A DNA stretch of 64,000 bases from NCBI RefSeq assembly GCF_004023665.1, contig NZ_SAUF01000001.1:1474501-1538500 (forward strand), written 5' to 3'. This document shows, one piece after another, positions 9,974 to 18,786 of this stretch. The notes under the pieces are model-generated. The model saw only the letters and a list, made by a program, of their open reading frames with translations, ran no database searches and was not told where the DNA came from. Made by a program: the position numbers and the translations under genes. Source of the stretch: Afifella aestuarii. GTDB taxonomy: Bacteria; Pseudomonadota; Alphaproteobacteria; Rhizobiales; Afifellaceae. Numbering within the stretch: the first letter of the stretch is position 1; the number at the start of each line of letters is the position of its first letter.

Positions 9974-9995
9974 GGTTCAGATACGGTCTTGGTTT

Positions 9996-10023
9996 GGGGC
10001 GCTTCGGCGCCCCTTGCTTTTTG
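9996..10023 (+). terminator. Rho-independent terminator of ettA
   Basis: GGGGCGC (9996-10002), a TTCG tetraloop and GCGCCCC (10007-10013) form a perfect 7-bp stem. TTGC and a run of T residues follow on the plus strand. It lies 23 bases after the ettA stop. The opposite strand lacks a T run, so it serves ettA rather than the convergent permease gene. Confidence 0.85.
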
Positions 10024-10033
10024 AGGCTTTCGG

Positions 10034-11353
10034 TCAGGCTTTTGTCTCGCCCGGCGAGTTCGTGTGTCGGCGTGGGCCGCGGCGCCAGATGAGGGCCGCT
10101 TCCACGAGGATCGCGGTCCCGTAAGCCGCGGCAAGCCAGGCGAGGCTCACCTTGTCCTCCTGCCAGGTGTGCCACATCAGGACGGCGAAGCTCGCCGCGG
10201 CGAGCACGCTGCCTGTGAGCGGCAGGAGCGGGGACATCTTGATCCGCCGTGCGAGCCGGAAGGCGGCGAGGTTCACCGCCGTGAAGATCACCAGGAAGGT
10301 GGCACTCGCAAAGGTGGAGATGACCTGCAGCGGTGCGGCGAGCGTGAAGGCGATCGCAAGTACCGTCAGGACGATCAGGGAAACGAAGGGCACCGGGCGG
10401 GTGCGCTCGCGCATGGAGAAGATTTTCGGCAGGGCATGTTCGCGTGCCATCACCATGGCGAGGCGCGCCGCACCGAAGAGCGTGGCGTTGATGGCCGAGG
10501 CGGTGGAGAGGAGGGCGGCGATGCCGATCAGCGTGAAGCCCGCCGCACCGAGTGTCGGGCGAGCGGCGACGGCGAGCACGTATTCCTGATCCTTCTGGAT
10601 CTCCTGGGGCGTCAGATTGCCGAGAGCCGCGATCGCGACGACGACATAGATCGCGGTGGTGACGAGGATCGCGATGACGATCGCCCGCGGCAGGTTTCGC
10701 TCCGGGTTCGCCATTTCATCGACGGCGTTCGGAATGAGTTCGAAGCCTTCATAGGCGACGAAAATGAGCGCGATCGCGGCGATCGGCGCGGCGATGCCGA
10801 GATTGAAGACCGGCACGAAATGGTCGGCCTTGATGCCGCCCATGGCGACGGCTGCAAACAGCGCAAGAATGGCGAGCTTGATCGCGACGACGCCGAGCTC
10901 GACGCCGCCGGAGATTTTCGCGCCGACGAGATTGATGGCGAGGAAGAGCCCGAGGACGAAGGCGCCCAAGGCACCCGGCGCCCAGGCCGGATCGATGGTC
11001 TTGGGCAGAAGGCTTGCGCCATATTCGCCGAAGGCGCTCGCATAAAGGGCGAGCGTGCCGACATAGCCAGCCACCAGCAGCCAGCCCGCGACGCCGGCGA
11101 TCGCAGGCGCCGCGAACGCCTTCTCGATATAGGTGAAGCTGCCGCCATCATCGCGAAAGGTGAGGCCGAGACGGGCGTAGGAGAGGCCCGTCAGAAGTGC
11201 GATCGCGCCGCCACCTGCGAGGGTTAGCGCAACCGCGTGGCCGGCCGTCGCCATCGCCAGGCCGAGAACGGCGAAGATGCCGCCACCGATCATGCCGCCG
11301 ATGCCGAGAGCGGTCACCTCGACGAGACTGAGTTTTTCCGATTTTTGCGCCAT
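10034..11353 (-). CDS. APC family amino acid permease
   Basis: The product is a 439-residue inner-membrane protein with about twelve hydrophobic helices, as in the amino acid-polyamine-organocation superfamily. The first helix contains GIGGMIGGGIFAVLG, the family's helix-1 substrate-binding glycine motif, and YEGFELIPNAVDEMANPERNLPRAI matches the helix 6-7 region of APC/cationic amino acid transporters. The substrate is unknown. The C-terminus ends in a short charged tail. The ATG at 11353 follows no strong ribosome-binding site. The gene is 102 bases downstream of the metallo-hydrolase gene on the same strand and converges with ettA. Confidence 0.88.
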   Translation of the reverse strand: MAQKSEKLSLVEVTALGIGGMIGGGIFAVLGLAMATAGHAVALTLAGGGAIALLTGLSYARLGLTFRDDGGSFTYIEKAFAAPAIAGVAGWLLVAGYVGTLALYASAFGEYGASLLPKTIDPAWAPGALGAFVLGLFLAINLVGAKISGGVELGVVAIKLAILALFAAVAMGGIKADHFVPVFNLGIAAPIAAIALIFVAYEGFELIPNAVDEMANPERNLPRAIVIAILVTTAIYVVVAIAALGNLTPQEIQKDQEYVLAVAARPTLGAAGFTLIGIAALLSTASAINATLFGAARLAMVMAREHALPKIFSMRERTRPVPFVSLIVLTVLAIAFTLAAPLQVISTFASATFLVIFTAVNLAAFRLARRIKMSPLLPLTGSVLAAASFAVLMWHTWQEDKVSLAWLAAAYGTAILVEAALIWRRGPRRHTNSPGETKA

Positions 11354-11455
11354 CTTGTCCGTTTGCCAGCAATTGCAGCTGTTGCGCCCCTCGGCAAGTG
11401 GTCGCGCCGGAGGAGGGGAGAGGCAAGGGCCGAGACGGTTTTGACGGCTGCGGTC

Positions 11456-12436
11456 TCAGTGTCCGGGCAGAACCAGAACTTTCGGGTCGAGCGGCAGGGT
11501 GGCGACCGAGACCGTGGTTTCCGCGCTTGGGTTGATCTCGACGGCAAAATCCTCGCCGAGGCGGGAGAGGAAGCGCTGCAGCGTGCCCATGCCGAAATAA
11601 TGCATGGGCAGGACGAGGCGAGACTTCAGAACTTTCAGCGTTTCCACGACCGCGTCCTGGCTCATCGTGTAGGAGCCGTCGACTGCCACCATGACGACGT
11701 CGAGCTGGCCGATGATACCGAGATCTTCGGGCGCCAGCACGTGGTGGAGGTGGCCGAGATGGCCGATGCAAAGGCCCGCCGTCTCGAAGATGAAGATCGA
11801 ATTGGCCGCCGTCTCGCGCCCGCCGAAGCTGCGAATGTCGGTCGGCACGTTGCGGATGAGGACATCGCCGACGGTGAGGTTGTGGTGGGCTTCGCCGCCT
11901 TGTGGGTTCCAGCCGCGCAGGACATGGGCGATCGCCGGATCGGGCTGGTCGGTGTAATGCGAGGAATGGGCGTGGTTCATCGTGACGACGTCCGGCGTCA
12001 CGCCGCCGGCCCAGCCGTCGTAATCGGTGGCGATCGTCACGCCCTCTGGGCTTTCGATGAGAAAGGTGGCGTGACCGACGAAGCGGATCGTCACCTCGCC
12101 CTGCTCGGGCGGTCTTAAGGCGAAGGGCTTCCCCTGGACGAGGTGCCGTGCGGGCGCGTCGAGGCGGCGATAGCTCGCATAGAGCGTGGGTGGGGCGGCT
12201 TCTGCGATCGCGAGGCAGCGGCTCGGTGTCTGACGTTCCGTCCGCTCCTGAACGGGCAAGGGCGCGGCGTTTGCCGCTGTGCCAAAGGGGCCGATCGAAG
12301 CTGCAAGGGCAATGATGGCGGCACCGATTGTGTGGGCAATCGAGCGGGCGACTGGGCGGCTGATGGCAGGGGAGGCGCGTCCCCTCATCCGCAGCCGGCG
12401 GAGTGGCGAAGGCGGCGGCATGGCCCTCTCTCCCAT
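11456..12436 (-). CDS. Secreted MBL-fold metallo-hydrolase
   Basis: The protein of up to 326 residues has an unusually long N-terminus: an Arg/Pro-rich stretch, then a hydrophobic segment ending TAANA before APLPVQ, which reads as a signal peptide. The mature part is a metallo-beta-lactamase fold: FVGHATFLIESPEGVTIATD, then HAHSSH (the HxHxxH zinc motif), and conserved histidines in CIGHLGHLHH and LVLPMHYFG. The family resembles the UlaG/UPF0173 group of Zn-dependent hydrolases. The substrate is unknown. The true start is uncertain: ATGs at 12436, 12421 and 12388 are all in frame. Confidence 0.82.
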   Translation of the reverse strand: MGERAMPPPSPLRRLRMRGRASPAISRPVARSIAHTIGAAIIALAASIGPFGTAANAAPLPVQERTERQTPSRCLAIAEAAPPTLYASYRRLDAPARHLVQGKPFALRPPEQGEVTIRFVGHATFLIESPEGVTIATDYDGWAGGVTPDVVTMNHAHSSHYTDQPDPAIAHVLRGWNPQGGEAHHNLTVGDVLIRNVPTDIRSFGGRETAANSIFIFETAGLCIGHLGHLHHVLAPEDLGIIGQLDVVMVAVDGSYTMSQDAVVETLKVLKSRLVLPMHYFGMGTLQRFLSRLGEDFAVEINPSAETTVSVATLPLDPKVLVLPGH

Positions 12437-12466
12437 CAAGCCTTCATCTGAATGAGTTTAGCGGGA

Positions 12467-12483
12467 GTTGCATGTGCTGCAAC
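12467..12483. promoter_or_regulatory. Perfect inverted repeat, candidate operator
   Basis: GTTGCA and TGCAAC flank a 5-base spacer, 31 bases upstream of the metallo-hydrolase start and in the divergent region before the reductase gene. The size and symmetry fit a dimeric repressor site, but no cognate regulator is adjacent and chance cannot be excluded. Confidence 0.3.
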
Positions 12484-12654
12484 GCCGGCTGCGCCACTAC
12501 ACGGCAACTTGACCGAACCGAAACCTTGCGGCCTTTGTTGATGCCGGCCTGGCGAGTAGGCGATTTTGCGCGGCCGTCATGACTGGCGAGATTTTGCACC
12601 GCACCTAGTTAGATGCGCAACGACACTCGCCCGCCGCTTTGAGAAGGGAAGTTT

Positions 12655-13761
12655 ATGTCTGAGACATTGTCGAAGCTCTTTCAGCCGATTGATCTCGGCC
12701 CCGTACCGCTTGCCAATCGCATCGTCATGGCGCCGTTGACGCGCAGCCGCGCCGACGAGAACGACGCCCCGCGGGACTGGCATGTGGAATATTACCGCCA
12801 GCGCGCCTCGGCCGGCCTGATCATCGCGGAAGCGACGCAGATCACGCAGCAGGGCAAAGGTTATGCCTGGACACCCGGCATCCATTCCGACCTGCAGGTG
12901 GAGCGCTGGCGTGCGGTCACCGACGCCGTGCACGAAGCCGGCGGCAAGATCGTCCTGCAATTGTGGCATGTCGGGCGCATCTCGCATCCCGATCTGCAGC
13001 CGAACGGTCAGTTGCCCGTCGCACCGTCGCCCGTGAAGCCTGACGTCAAGGCCTTCACCGAGGAGGGGTTCAAGGACGCCGTGGAGCCGCGGGCGCTCAG
13101 CGCCGACGAGCTGCCGGGCATCGTCGAGGATTACCGCAAGGCGGCCGCGAACGCTCAGCGTGCCGGTTTCGACGGCGTCGAGATCCATTCCGCCAACGGC
13201 TATCTGCTCGACCAGTTTTTGCGCGACAAGACCAATAAGCGCCATGACACCTATGGCGGTTCACTCGACAACCGCATGCGTTTTCCGCTGCAGGTGGTCG
13301 ATGCCGTCGTCGATGTGTGGGGGCCGGAGCGGGTCGGCATCCGGATTTCGCCGGTCAGTCCCGCGAACGACATCGCCGATTCCGATCCGGAGATGCTCTT
13401 CCGCGCCTACGTGCGTGAACTCTCCGAAAGGCGGCTCGTCTATCTGCACGTCATCGAAGGCGAGACGCGCGGTGCCCGCCAGCCGGACGGACAGTTCGAC
13501 GTCACCACGTTGAAGCGGGATTTTGCCGGCCTCTATATCGGCAACAACGGCTATACGCGCGAACTCGCGATCTCAGCCGTCGAAGAGGAGAAGGCCGATC
13601 TCGTGGCCTTCGGCCGGCCGTTCATCTCCAATCCCGACCTCGTGGAGCGGCTCAAGCGGAATGCCCCGCTCGCGGAGCCGGACCAGGCGACGTTCTATGG
13701 CGGAGACGAGCACGGATATACGGACTATCCGACCCTCTCCGCCGAGACGGAATCGGCCTGA
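12655..13761 (+). CDS. Alkene reductase of the old yellow enzyme family (NemA-like)
   Basis: This FMN-dependent oxidoreductase of the OYE family would reduce activated C=C bonds, nitro groups or N-ethylmaleimide with NAD(P)H. The 368-residue TIM-barrel protein has the family's N-terminal PLANRIVMAPLTRSRA, HVGRISHP, and the substrate-binding HSANGYLLDQFLRDKTN segment followed by YGGSLDNRMRF. The phosphate-binding stretch near the C-terminus is DLVAFGRPFISNPDL. Length and motifs match NemA and PETN reductase. GAGAAGGGAAG precedes the ATG. It is monocistronic in appearance, and no NemR-like repressor gene is next to it. Confidence 0.92.
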   Translation: MSETLSKLFQPIDLGPVPLANRIVMAPLTRSRADENDAPRDWHVEYYRQRASAGLIIAEATQITQQGKGYAWTPGIHSDLQVERWRAVTDAVHEAGGKIVLQLWHVGRISHPDLQPNGQLPVAPSPVKPDVKAFTEEGFKDAVEPRALSADELPGIVEDYRKAAANAQRAGFDGVEIHSANGYLLDQFLRDKTNKRHDTYGGSLDNRMRFPLQVVDAVVDVWGPERVGIRISPVSPANDIADSDPEMLFRAYVRELSERRLVYLHVIEGETRGARQPDGQFDVTTLKRDFAGLYIGNNGYTRELAISAVEEEKADLVAFGRPFISNPDLVERLKRNAPLAEPDQATFYGGDEHGYTDYPTLSAETESA

Positions 13762-13867
13762 GCGAAAGTTTTGACCGATCCGCGCTCCGCTTCTTGAAAA
13801 GGCCCACTTCTTGAATCGTTTGGGGGCCGCGCCAGAATGCGGGGCGCGGGAATCACTAGGAGATCTC

Positions 13868-15049
13868 ATGCGCGCGAAATGTGTATGGACGGCGGCCGTT
13901 TTCGGTCTCGTCCTTGCGACGCCGGCTGCCGCTCAGCAATGCGGCGGCGATTTTTCGACCTGGCTCAACGGAGTGAAGCAGGAGGCGGCCGCAGCCGGCG
14001 TCTCCGATCGCGGCCTTTCCGCCCTTTCCGGTGTGCAATTCGATCGGCGGGTCATTTCGCGCGATCGCGCGCAGGGCGTGTTCACTCAGACGTTTGCCGA
14101 GTTCGCGGGCCGTATGGTCAACGATTACCGGCTGAAGAACGGCCGCTCGCTTCTCAACAAATATGCCTCGACCTTCTCGCGCATCGAGCAGAAATATGGC
14201 GTTCCGGGGCCGGTGATCTCGGCGTTCTGGGCACTGGAGACGGATTTCGGCGCCAATCAGGGCGATTTCGATACGCTCAACGCGCTTGCGACCCTTGCGC
14301 ATGATTGCCGGCGGCCGGAGCTTTTCAGGCCGCAGCTCATCGCCGCCTTGAAGCTCCTCGATCGCGGCGATCTCGCACGCTCGGAAATGAAGGGTGCCTG
14401 GGCGGGCGAGCTCGGCCAGACACAGATCCTTCCTTCCGATTATCTCGCTTCCGGCGTCGACTTCGACGGCGACGGGCATGTGAACCTGAAGAAGAGCGTC
14501 CCCGACGTTCTCGCGACCGCGGGCAATTTCCTGAACCGCCTCGGCTGGCGTGCGAACGAGCCGTGGCTGCAGGAGGTCGTGATTCCGGCCGATCTGCCCT
14601 GGGCGGAGGCCGGGCTTTACAACAAAATCCCGGTGAGCAAGTGGGAATCCTGGGGCGTGAAGGCGCGTTCGGGCAATCTTCCGGGCGGTTCTTTGCCCGC
14701 CTCTCTGGTCCTGCCGATGGGACGCAACGGACCGGCCTTCCTCGCCTATCCGAATTTCCATGTCTTCCTGGAATGGAACCAGTCGCTCGTCTACGCCACG
14801 ACGGCCGCCTATCTCGCCACGCGCCTGGATGGAGCTCCGCGTGCCGATATGGGCAATGCGTCCAGTGGTTTGTCCGGTGCGCAAATGAAGCAGTTGCAGC
14901 AGGCACTTCTCGACAAGGGTTATAAGGTCGGCAAGGTCGACGGCATTCTGGGCGCGATGACGCGTGACGCCGTGCGCGCCGAACAGCTGCGTCTCGGCCT
15001 GCCGGCCGACGCCTGGCCGACGGAAGAGCTGCTCGCCAAGATTCGCTAG
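13868..15049 (+). CDS. MltB-type lytic murein transglycosylase with peptidoglycan-binding domain
   Basis: The enzyme cleaves the MurNAc-GlcNAc glycan bond with formation of 1,6-anhydro-MurNAc. The 393-residue precursor has a Sec signal peptide ending at AAAQQ, a transglycosylase domain of the SLT_3/MltB_2 type with the catalytic Glu in SAFWALETDFGANQG, and GELGQTQILPSDY. A C-terminal PG_binding_1 domain of about 60 residues contains LQQALLDKGYKVGKVDGILG. There is no lipobox, so it is probably soluble in the periplasm. AGGAG seven bases before the ATG at 13868 fixes the start. An upstream in-frame ATG at 13811 would bury the signal peptide. Confidence 0.92.
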   Translation: MRAKCVWTAAVFGLVLATPAAAQQCGGDFSTWLNGVKQEAAAAGVSDRGLSALSGVQFDRRVISRDRAQGVFTQTFAEFAGRMVNDYRLKNGRSLLNKYASTFSRIEQKYGVPGPVISAFWALETDFGANQGDFDTLNALATLAHDCRRPELFRPQLIAALKLLDRGDLARSEMKGAWAGELGQTQILPSDYLASGVDFDGDGHVNLKKSVPDVLATAGNFLNRLGWRANEPWLQEVVIPADLPWAEAGLYNKIPVSKWESWGVKARSGNLPGGSLPASLVLPMGRNGPAFLAYPNFHVFLEWNQSLVYATTAAYLATRLDGAPRADMGNASSGLSGAQMKQLQQALLDKGYKVGKVDGILGAMTRDAVRAEQLRLGLPADAWPTEELLAKIR

Positions 15050-15071
15050 GCTCCTGACAAATGAAATGTGA

Positions 15072-15096
15072 GGGCTCGAACACCAGCTTCGAGCCC
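15072..15096. terminator. Stem-loop between convergent genes
   Basis: GGGCTCGAA and TTCGAGCCC form a perfect 9-bp stem with a 7-base loop. It sits 22 bases after the transglycosylase stop and 23 bases beyond the stop of the opposite-strand kinase gene. No T run follows on either strand, so termination would be non-canonical. Confidence 0.45.
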
Positions 15097-15119
15097 CACC
15101 GGGCTTAGTGCCGACAGCG

Positions 15120-15686
15120 TCAAGCAGTGTTCGAGGACCTACGAGGTGCAAGCGCCTTTGCCACCTCGTCCGCCAGATCCTCGCTCGGACGCTCGCCAGT
15201 GAGACGGAGAACGGGGGCGGACTGGGTGCTCAACCAGCGCTCGTGCTGCGCGATGTTGCGCCCCGTGAAGGTGGGGTCGTCATAGCGTGAAGCCCAATCT
15301 CTGAATGCCAGATGCGCTTCGTGCATATCTCCGCCCGGCAGAATGCGCGCGCCATGCCGCTCCGCTTCGCGCCGATCGAGACGTTGAAGCCGAACGCTGG
15401 TGGGCGTCTTCAGAAACACGATGAGATCGACTTTGTGGATCAGGGCGTCGCCCCATCCAATGAAAGACCCGGTCAAGATCCACCCCCGAGACGCGGCCTG
15501 TCTCTCCTGGATCAGACGGACGCGGTCTTCGGCCGGGCGTTTCGTGCTGAAGGGAGGATCGGTCGGCATCCAGTAGAAGTCGTCGACATCAAGATGCGGA
15601 ACCCCGAACCGCTCGGCCAGGAGAGTACCAAGCGTTGAAACGCCAGAGCATGATGCCCCGGTCACATACACCCGCGGTCGATCCAT
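15120..15686 (-). CDS. Small P-loop NTPase / nucleotide-kinase-like protein
   Basis: The 188-residue soluble protein resembles the adenylate/shikimate kinase-like AAA family. The N-terminal beta strand RVYVTGASCSGVSTLG carries a P-loop in which the usual Lys before Ser/Thr is replaced by Val. Related phosphotransferases often have a GSGTTT variant. HLDVDDFYW (about residues 32-40) looks like the acceptor-side DD motif, and GWILTGSF starts the next strand. The C-terminal part is charged. The physiological substrate is unknown. The ATG at 15686 directly precedes the conserved strand; upstream in-frame starts add a non-homologous stretch. Confidence 0.75.
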   Translation of the reverse strand: MDRPRVYVTGASCSGVSTLGTLLAERFGVPHLDVDDFYWMPTDPPFSTKRPAEDRVRLIQERQAASRGWILTGSFIGWGDALIHKVDLIVFLKTPTSVRLQRLDRREAERHGARILPGGDMHEAHLAFRDWASRYDDPTFTGRNIAQHERWLSTQSAPVLRLTGERPSEDLADEVAKALAPRRSSNTA

Positions 15687-15974
15687 GTGACTGTCGTCCT
15701 GAACGAATGGGCGGCTTCTATCGTGGCGGGCGTCTGCGCTCAATGATCGGCGGGTCCGCACAATTCACGGTCGGACGAACAACCGCAGGCTTTGGTCTCG
15801 GAAGGCGTTGATCGCAGCTTCTGCCGTGCTATTGCGTAAAATCTTGAAAATCGAACTCTTTGGCAGGACGTTCGATGTGCCCGCCTTGGGGGGCGGCGGC
15901 TTATCTGCCGGCATCGGATCTGCCACGGGGCCATGAGGCAGATTTCCGTTCTCTCAATCTCGAAAGGCGTACAT

Positions 15975-16952
15975 ATGCAGACCCTCAAAGCTTTTGCTTT
16001 GGCCGCGCTCGCACTCGGCATTGCCAGCGCCGCGACCTTCGAGGAATCCAAGGCGCAGGACACGAAGACCGTTGCCATCACCTATATCGTCGAGCATCCG
16101 GCGCTCGACGCCGTCCGCAATGGGATGATCGAAGGTCTCGCGGAACGCGGCTACAAGGAAGGTGAAAACCTCAAAATCGTTTCGCGCTCGGCTCAGGGCA
16201 ATATGGCGACGCAGGCCCAGATCGCCTCCGAATTCGCCGGGCTTGAACCCGATCTCGCCGTCGGCATTTCCACGCCTTCCGCACAGGCCGTCAAGCACGC
16301 GCTCAAGAACACGCCGGTGATCTTCGCCGCCGTCACCGATCCGGTCGGAGCTGGCCTTGTGGAAAGCCGCGAGAAGCCGGGCGGTCTCGTCACCGGCACG
16401 AGCGACCAGCAGCCCTACGAGCCGATGCTCGAGCTCATCAAAGAGCTGATGCCCGACGCCACGAAGCTCGGTGTCATCTACAATCCCGGCGAGGCCAATG
16501 CGGCCAAGCAGGTGGAAGATCTGAAGACCGCGGTGGAGCCTTTCGGCATGACGCTGGTCGAGGCGCCTGCCGCGCAGTCGACGCTCGTCGCCGATGCGGC
16601 GCGCAGCCTCGTCGGACGGGCGGACGCCGTGCTTCTTCCGGTCGACAACACCGTCGTCTCGGTGCTCGAAGGTGTCGTGACGGTCGGCGAGCGCGCCGGT
16701 CTGCCGGTGTTTGCCTCCGACGTCGATTCCGTCAATCGCGGCGCCATCGCGGCTATCGGCTTCGACTATTACAAGATGGGCGTCCTGTCCGGCGACATGG
16801 CGGCCGATATCCTCGACGGCAAATCGCCGGCCGATATTCCGGTTGCCGTTTCCGACAGCCAGGATCTTTATCTCAACGCCACCGCGGCCGAGAAAATGGG
16901 CGTCACCATTCCGGACGACGTTTTGGCCAAGGCGAAGAAGGTCGTTCGCTAA
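15975..16952 (+). CDS. ABC transporter substrate-binding protein (ABC_sub_bind family)
   Basis: This is the periplasmic binding component of the importer encoded by the next two genes. The 325-residue precursor has a Sec signal peptide of about 20 residues ending near ASAA, then two Rossmann-like lobes. VAITYIVEHPALDAVRNGMIEGLAERGYKEGENL is the hallmark start of the TrpX/ABC_sub_bind family, and TPVIFAAVTDPVGAGLV is also typical. Relatives bind tryptophan, tyrosine or other small molecules, so the ligand here is open. AAAGG lies upstream of the ATG at 15975. The permease ATG follows two bases after the stop. Confidence 0.9.
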   Translation: MQTLKAFALAALALGIASAATFEESKAQDTKTVAITYIVEHPALDAVRNGMIEGLAERGYKEGENLKIVSRSAQGNMATQAQIASEFAGLEPDLAVGISTPSAQAVKHALKNTPVIFAAVTDPVGAGLVESREKPGGLVTGTSDQQPYEPMLELIKELMPDATKLGVIYNPGEANAAKQVEDLKTAVEPFGMTLVEAPAAQSTLVADAARSLVGRADAVLLPVDNTVVSVLEGVVTVGERAGLPVFASDVDSVNRGAIAAIGFDYYKMGVLSGDMAADILDGKSPADIPVAVSDSQDLYLNATAAEKMGVTIPDDVLAKAKKVVR

Positions 16953-16954
16953 TT

Positions 16955-17884
16955 ATGAGCCTTTTCGCCTTTGCTGGCGCCCTTGAATCGGGACTTCTGT
17001 TTTCGCTCGTCGCGCTCGGGGTGTTTCTCTCCTTCCGCGTGCTCGACTTTCCCGATTTGACGGTCGACGGCAGTTTTCCGCTCGGAGCGGCGGTTGCGGC
17101 CGCCGCTCTCGCCTCCGGTGTCGATCCGTTTCTTGCAACCGGGTTTGCGATCGTCGCAGGCTGGGGGGCAGGGCTCGTCACAGCGCTTCTCAACGTGCGC
17201 TTCGGCATCATGAACCTTCTGTCCGGCATTCTGACGATGGTGGCGCTTTTCTCCATCAATCTCAGGATTATGGGCGGGCCGAACGTGCCCCTCTACAACG
17301 TCGATACGGTGTTCGACGTGGCGCAATCCTGGTTCGATTTCGGGCTTTGGACGAACACGGTCCTGATTGCGATCGTGGCCTTTGCGGCGAAGTTCCTCGT
17401 CGACTGGTTCTTGAAGACCGAGCTGGGGCTTGCCCTGCGCGCGTCCGGTGAGAATCCGGCCATGGCGGAGGCGCAGGGCATTGCGGTCGGGCGCATGGCG
17501 CTCGTCGGCATGGCGATCAGCAACGGTCTTGTCGCGCTCGCCGGCGCCTTGTTCGCGCAGCTTCAGGGCGTGGCGGATGTCTCAATGGGTATCGGCACGA
17601 TCGTGACGGGCCTTGCCGCCCTCATCATCGGCGAAGCGATCCTCGGCCGGCGCATGGTCTTCGTCGCCACGCTCGGCTGCATCGTCGGCGCACTCGTCTA
17701 TCGTCTCTTCATCGCCCTGTCGCTCAGTGCCGGCTTCATCGGCATTCAGCCGCAGGACCTCAATCTCGTGACGGCGATCGTCGTTGCGATCGCGGTCGTC
17801 CTGTCCAAGGGGCGTGCGCAAAGAAACCGTCGCAGGGCCGGCATGGCGCCGCGCCGTGCGCCCGCCGCCAAGAGGGCCGGCTGA
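16955..17884 (+). CDS. ABC transporter permease (TrpY-like)
   Basis: The product is a 309-residue inner-membrane permease with about eight hydrophobic segments and a basic C-terminal tail rich in Arg, Ala and Pro. RVLDFPDLTVDGSFPLGAAVAAAAL near the N-terminus and LRASGENPAMAEAQGI in the middle match the BPD_transp_2-like permeases paired with ABC_sub_bind proteins. The latter contains the coupling-helix region that contacts the ATPase. Only one permease gene is present, so a homodimer is expected. The stop codon overlaps the ATPase start (TGATG). Confidence 0.9.
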   Translation: MSLFAFAGALESGLLFSLVALGVFLSFRVLDFPDLTVDGSFPLGAAVAAAALASGVDPFLATGFAIVAGWGAGLVTALLNVRFGIMNLLSGILTMVALFSINLRIMGGPNVPLYNVDTVFDVAQSWFDFGLWTNTVLIAIVAFAAKFLVDWFLKTELGLALRASGENPAMAEAQGIAVGRMALVGMAISNGLVALAGALFAQLQGVADVSMGIGTIVTGLAALIIGEAILGRRMVFVATLGCIVGALVYRLFIALSLSAGFIGIQPQDLNLVTAIVVAIAVVLSKGRAQRNRRRAGMAPRRAPAAKRAG

Positions 17885-18681
17885 TGCTGTCGTTGAATAA
17901 CATCCACGTCACCTTCAACGCCGGCACGCCGACCGAGGTGAGGGCGCTCAGCGACATCAACCTCAAGATCGCGGATGGCGAGTTCGTCACCGTCATCGGC
18001 TCGAACGGCGCAGGGAAATCGACGCTTCTGTCGGTCGTCGTCGGCACGGTGAAGCCCGAACGCGGCAGCGTGCATCTCGATGGCGAGGACGTAACGGCCT
18101 GGTCTCCGCACCGGCGGGCGATGCATGTGGGGCGCGTTTTTCAGGAGCCGCGGCTCGGCACCTGCTCGTCTTTGTCGATCGAAGAAAACCTCGCTCTTGC
18201 GGCGGCTCGCGGCAAAAGCCGGGGCCTCAAGGGTGCGCTCGGCACGCGGCAGAACCGCAAATGGCTCGCCGACCAGGTGGCGAAGCTCGAGATCGGGCTG
18301 GAAGACCGCATGACGCAGCCGGTCGGCACGTTGTCGGGCGGGCAGCGCCAGGCGATCAGCCTGTTGATGGCGACGCTTCTGCCGATGAAGATCCTCGTTC
18401 TCGACGAGCATACGGCCGCGCTCGATCCGGGTGCTGCCGCGAAAGTCCTGGCGCTTTCCACAGAGATCGCCGAGACGCGCAAGCTCACGACGTTGATGGT
18501 GACGCATTCGATGCGCGACGCGCTGGCCGTCGGCCACCGCACCATCATGATGGATTCCGGCCGCATCGTCCTCGACTTCACCGAAGAGGAGCGGGCGAAA
18601 CTCACCGTCCAGGATCTCTCGAGCCTGTTCGGACGTGCGATCGGCAAACAGCTCGACGACGATAAGATGATGCTGGCTTAA
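17884..18681 (+). CDS. ABC transporter ATP-binding protein (TrpZ-like)
   Basis: This is the ATPase of the importer formed with the two preceding products. The 265-residue protein has Walker A GSNGAGKSTLL (about residues 40-50), signature LSGGQRQAI and Walker B LVLDEHTAALDP. The His in DEHT in place of the usual Pro is typical of this subfamily. TLMVTHSMRDAL contains the switch histidine. No membrane segment is present. Its ATG overlaps the permease stop by one base, so translation is coupled. No clear terminator follows. Confidence 0.93.
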   Translation: MLSLNNIHVTFNAGTPTEVRALSDINLKIADGEFVTVIGSNGAGKSTLLSVVVGTVKPERGSVHLDGEDVTAWSPHRRAMHVGRVFQEPRLGTCSSLSIEENLALAAARGKSRGLKGALGTRQNRKWLADQVAKLEIGLEDRMTQPVGTLSGGQRQAISLLMATLLPMKILVLDEHTAALDPGAAAKVLALSTEIAETRKLTTLMVTHSMRDALAVGHRTIMMDSGRIVLDFTEEERAKLTVQDLSSLFGRAIGKQLDDDKMMLA

Positions 18682-18786
18682 GAGCTTGTATGCGGGTTGT
18701 GGGCAGATTGTATAAGAGCTGTGGATCGGTTGTGGCTTTCCTGTTGAAAGAGAGCAGACGTCAGGCGCGGAAGGTGGAGAAAAAAA

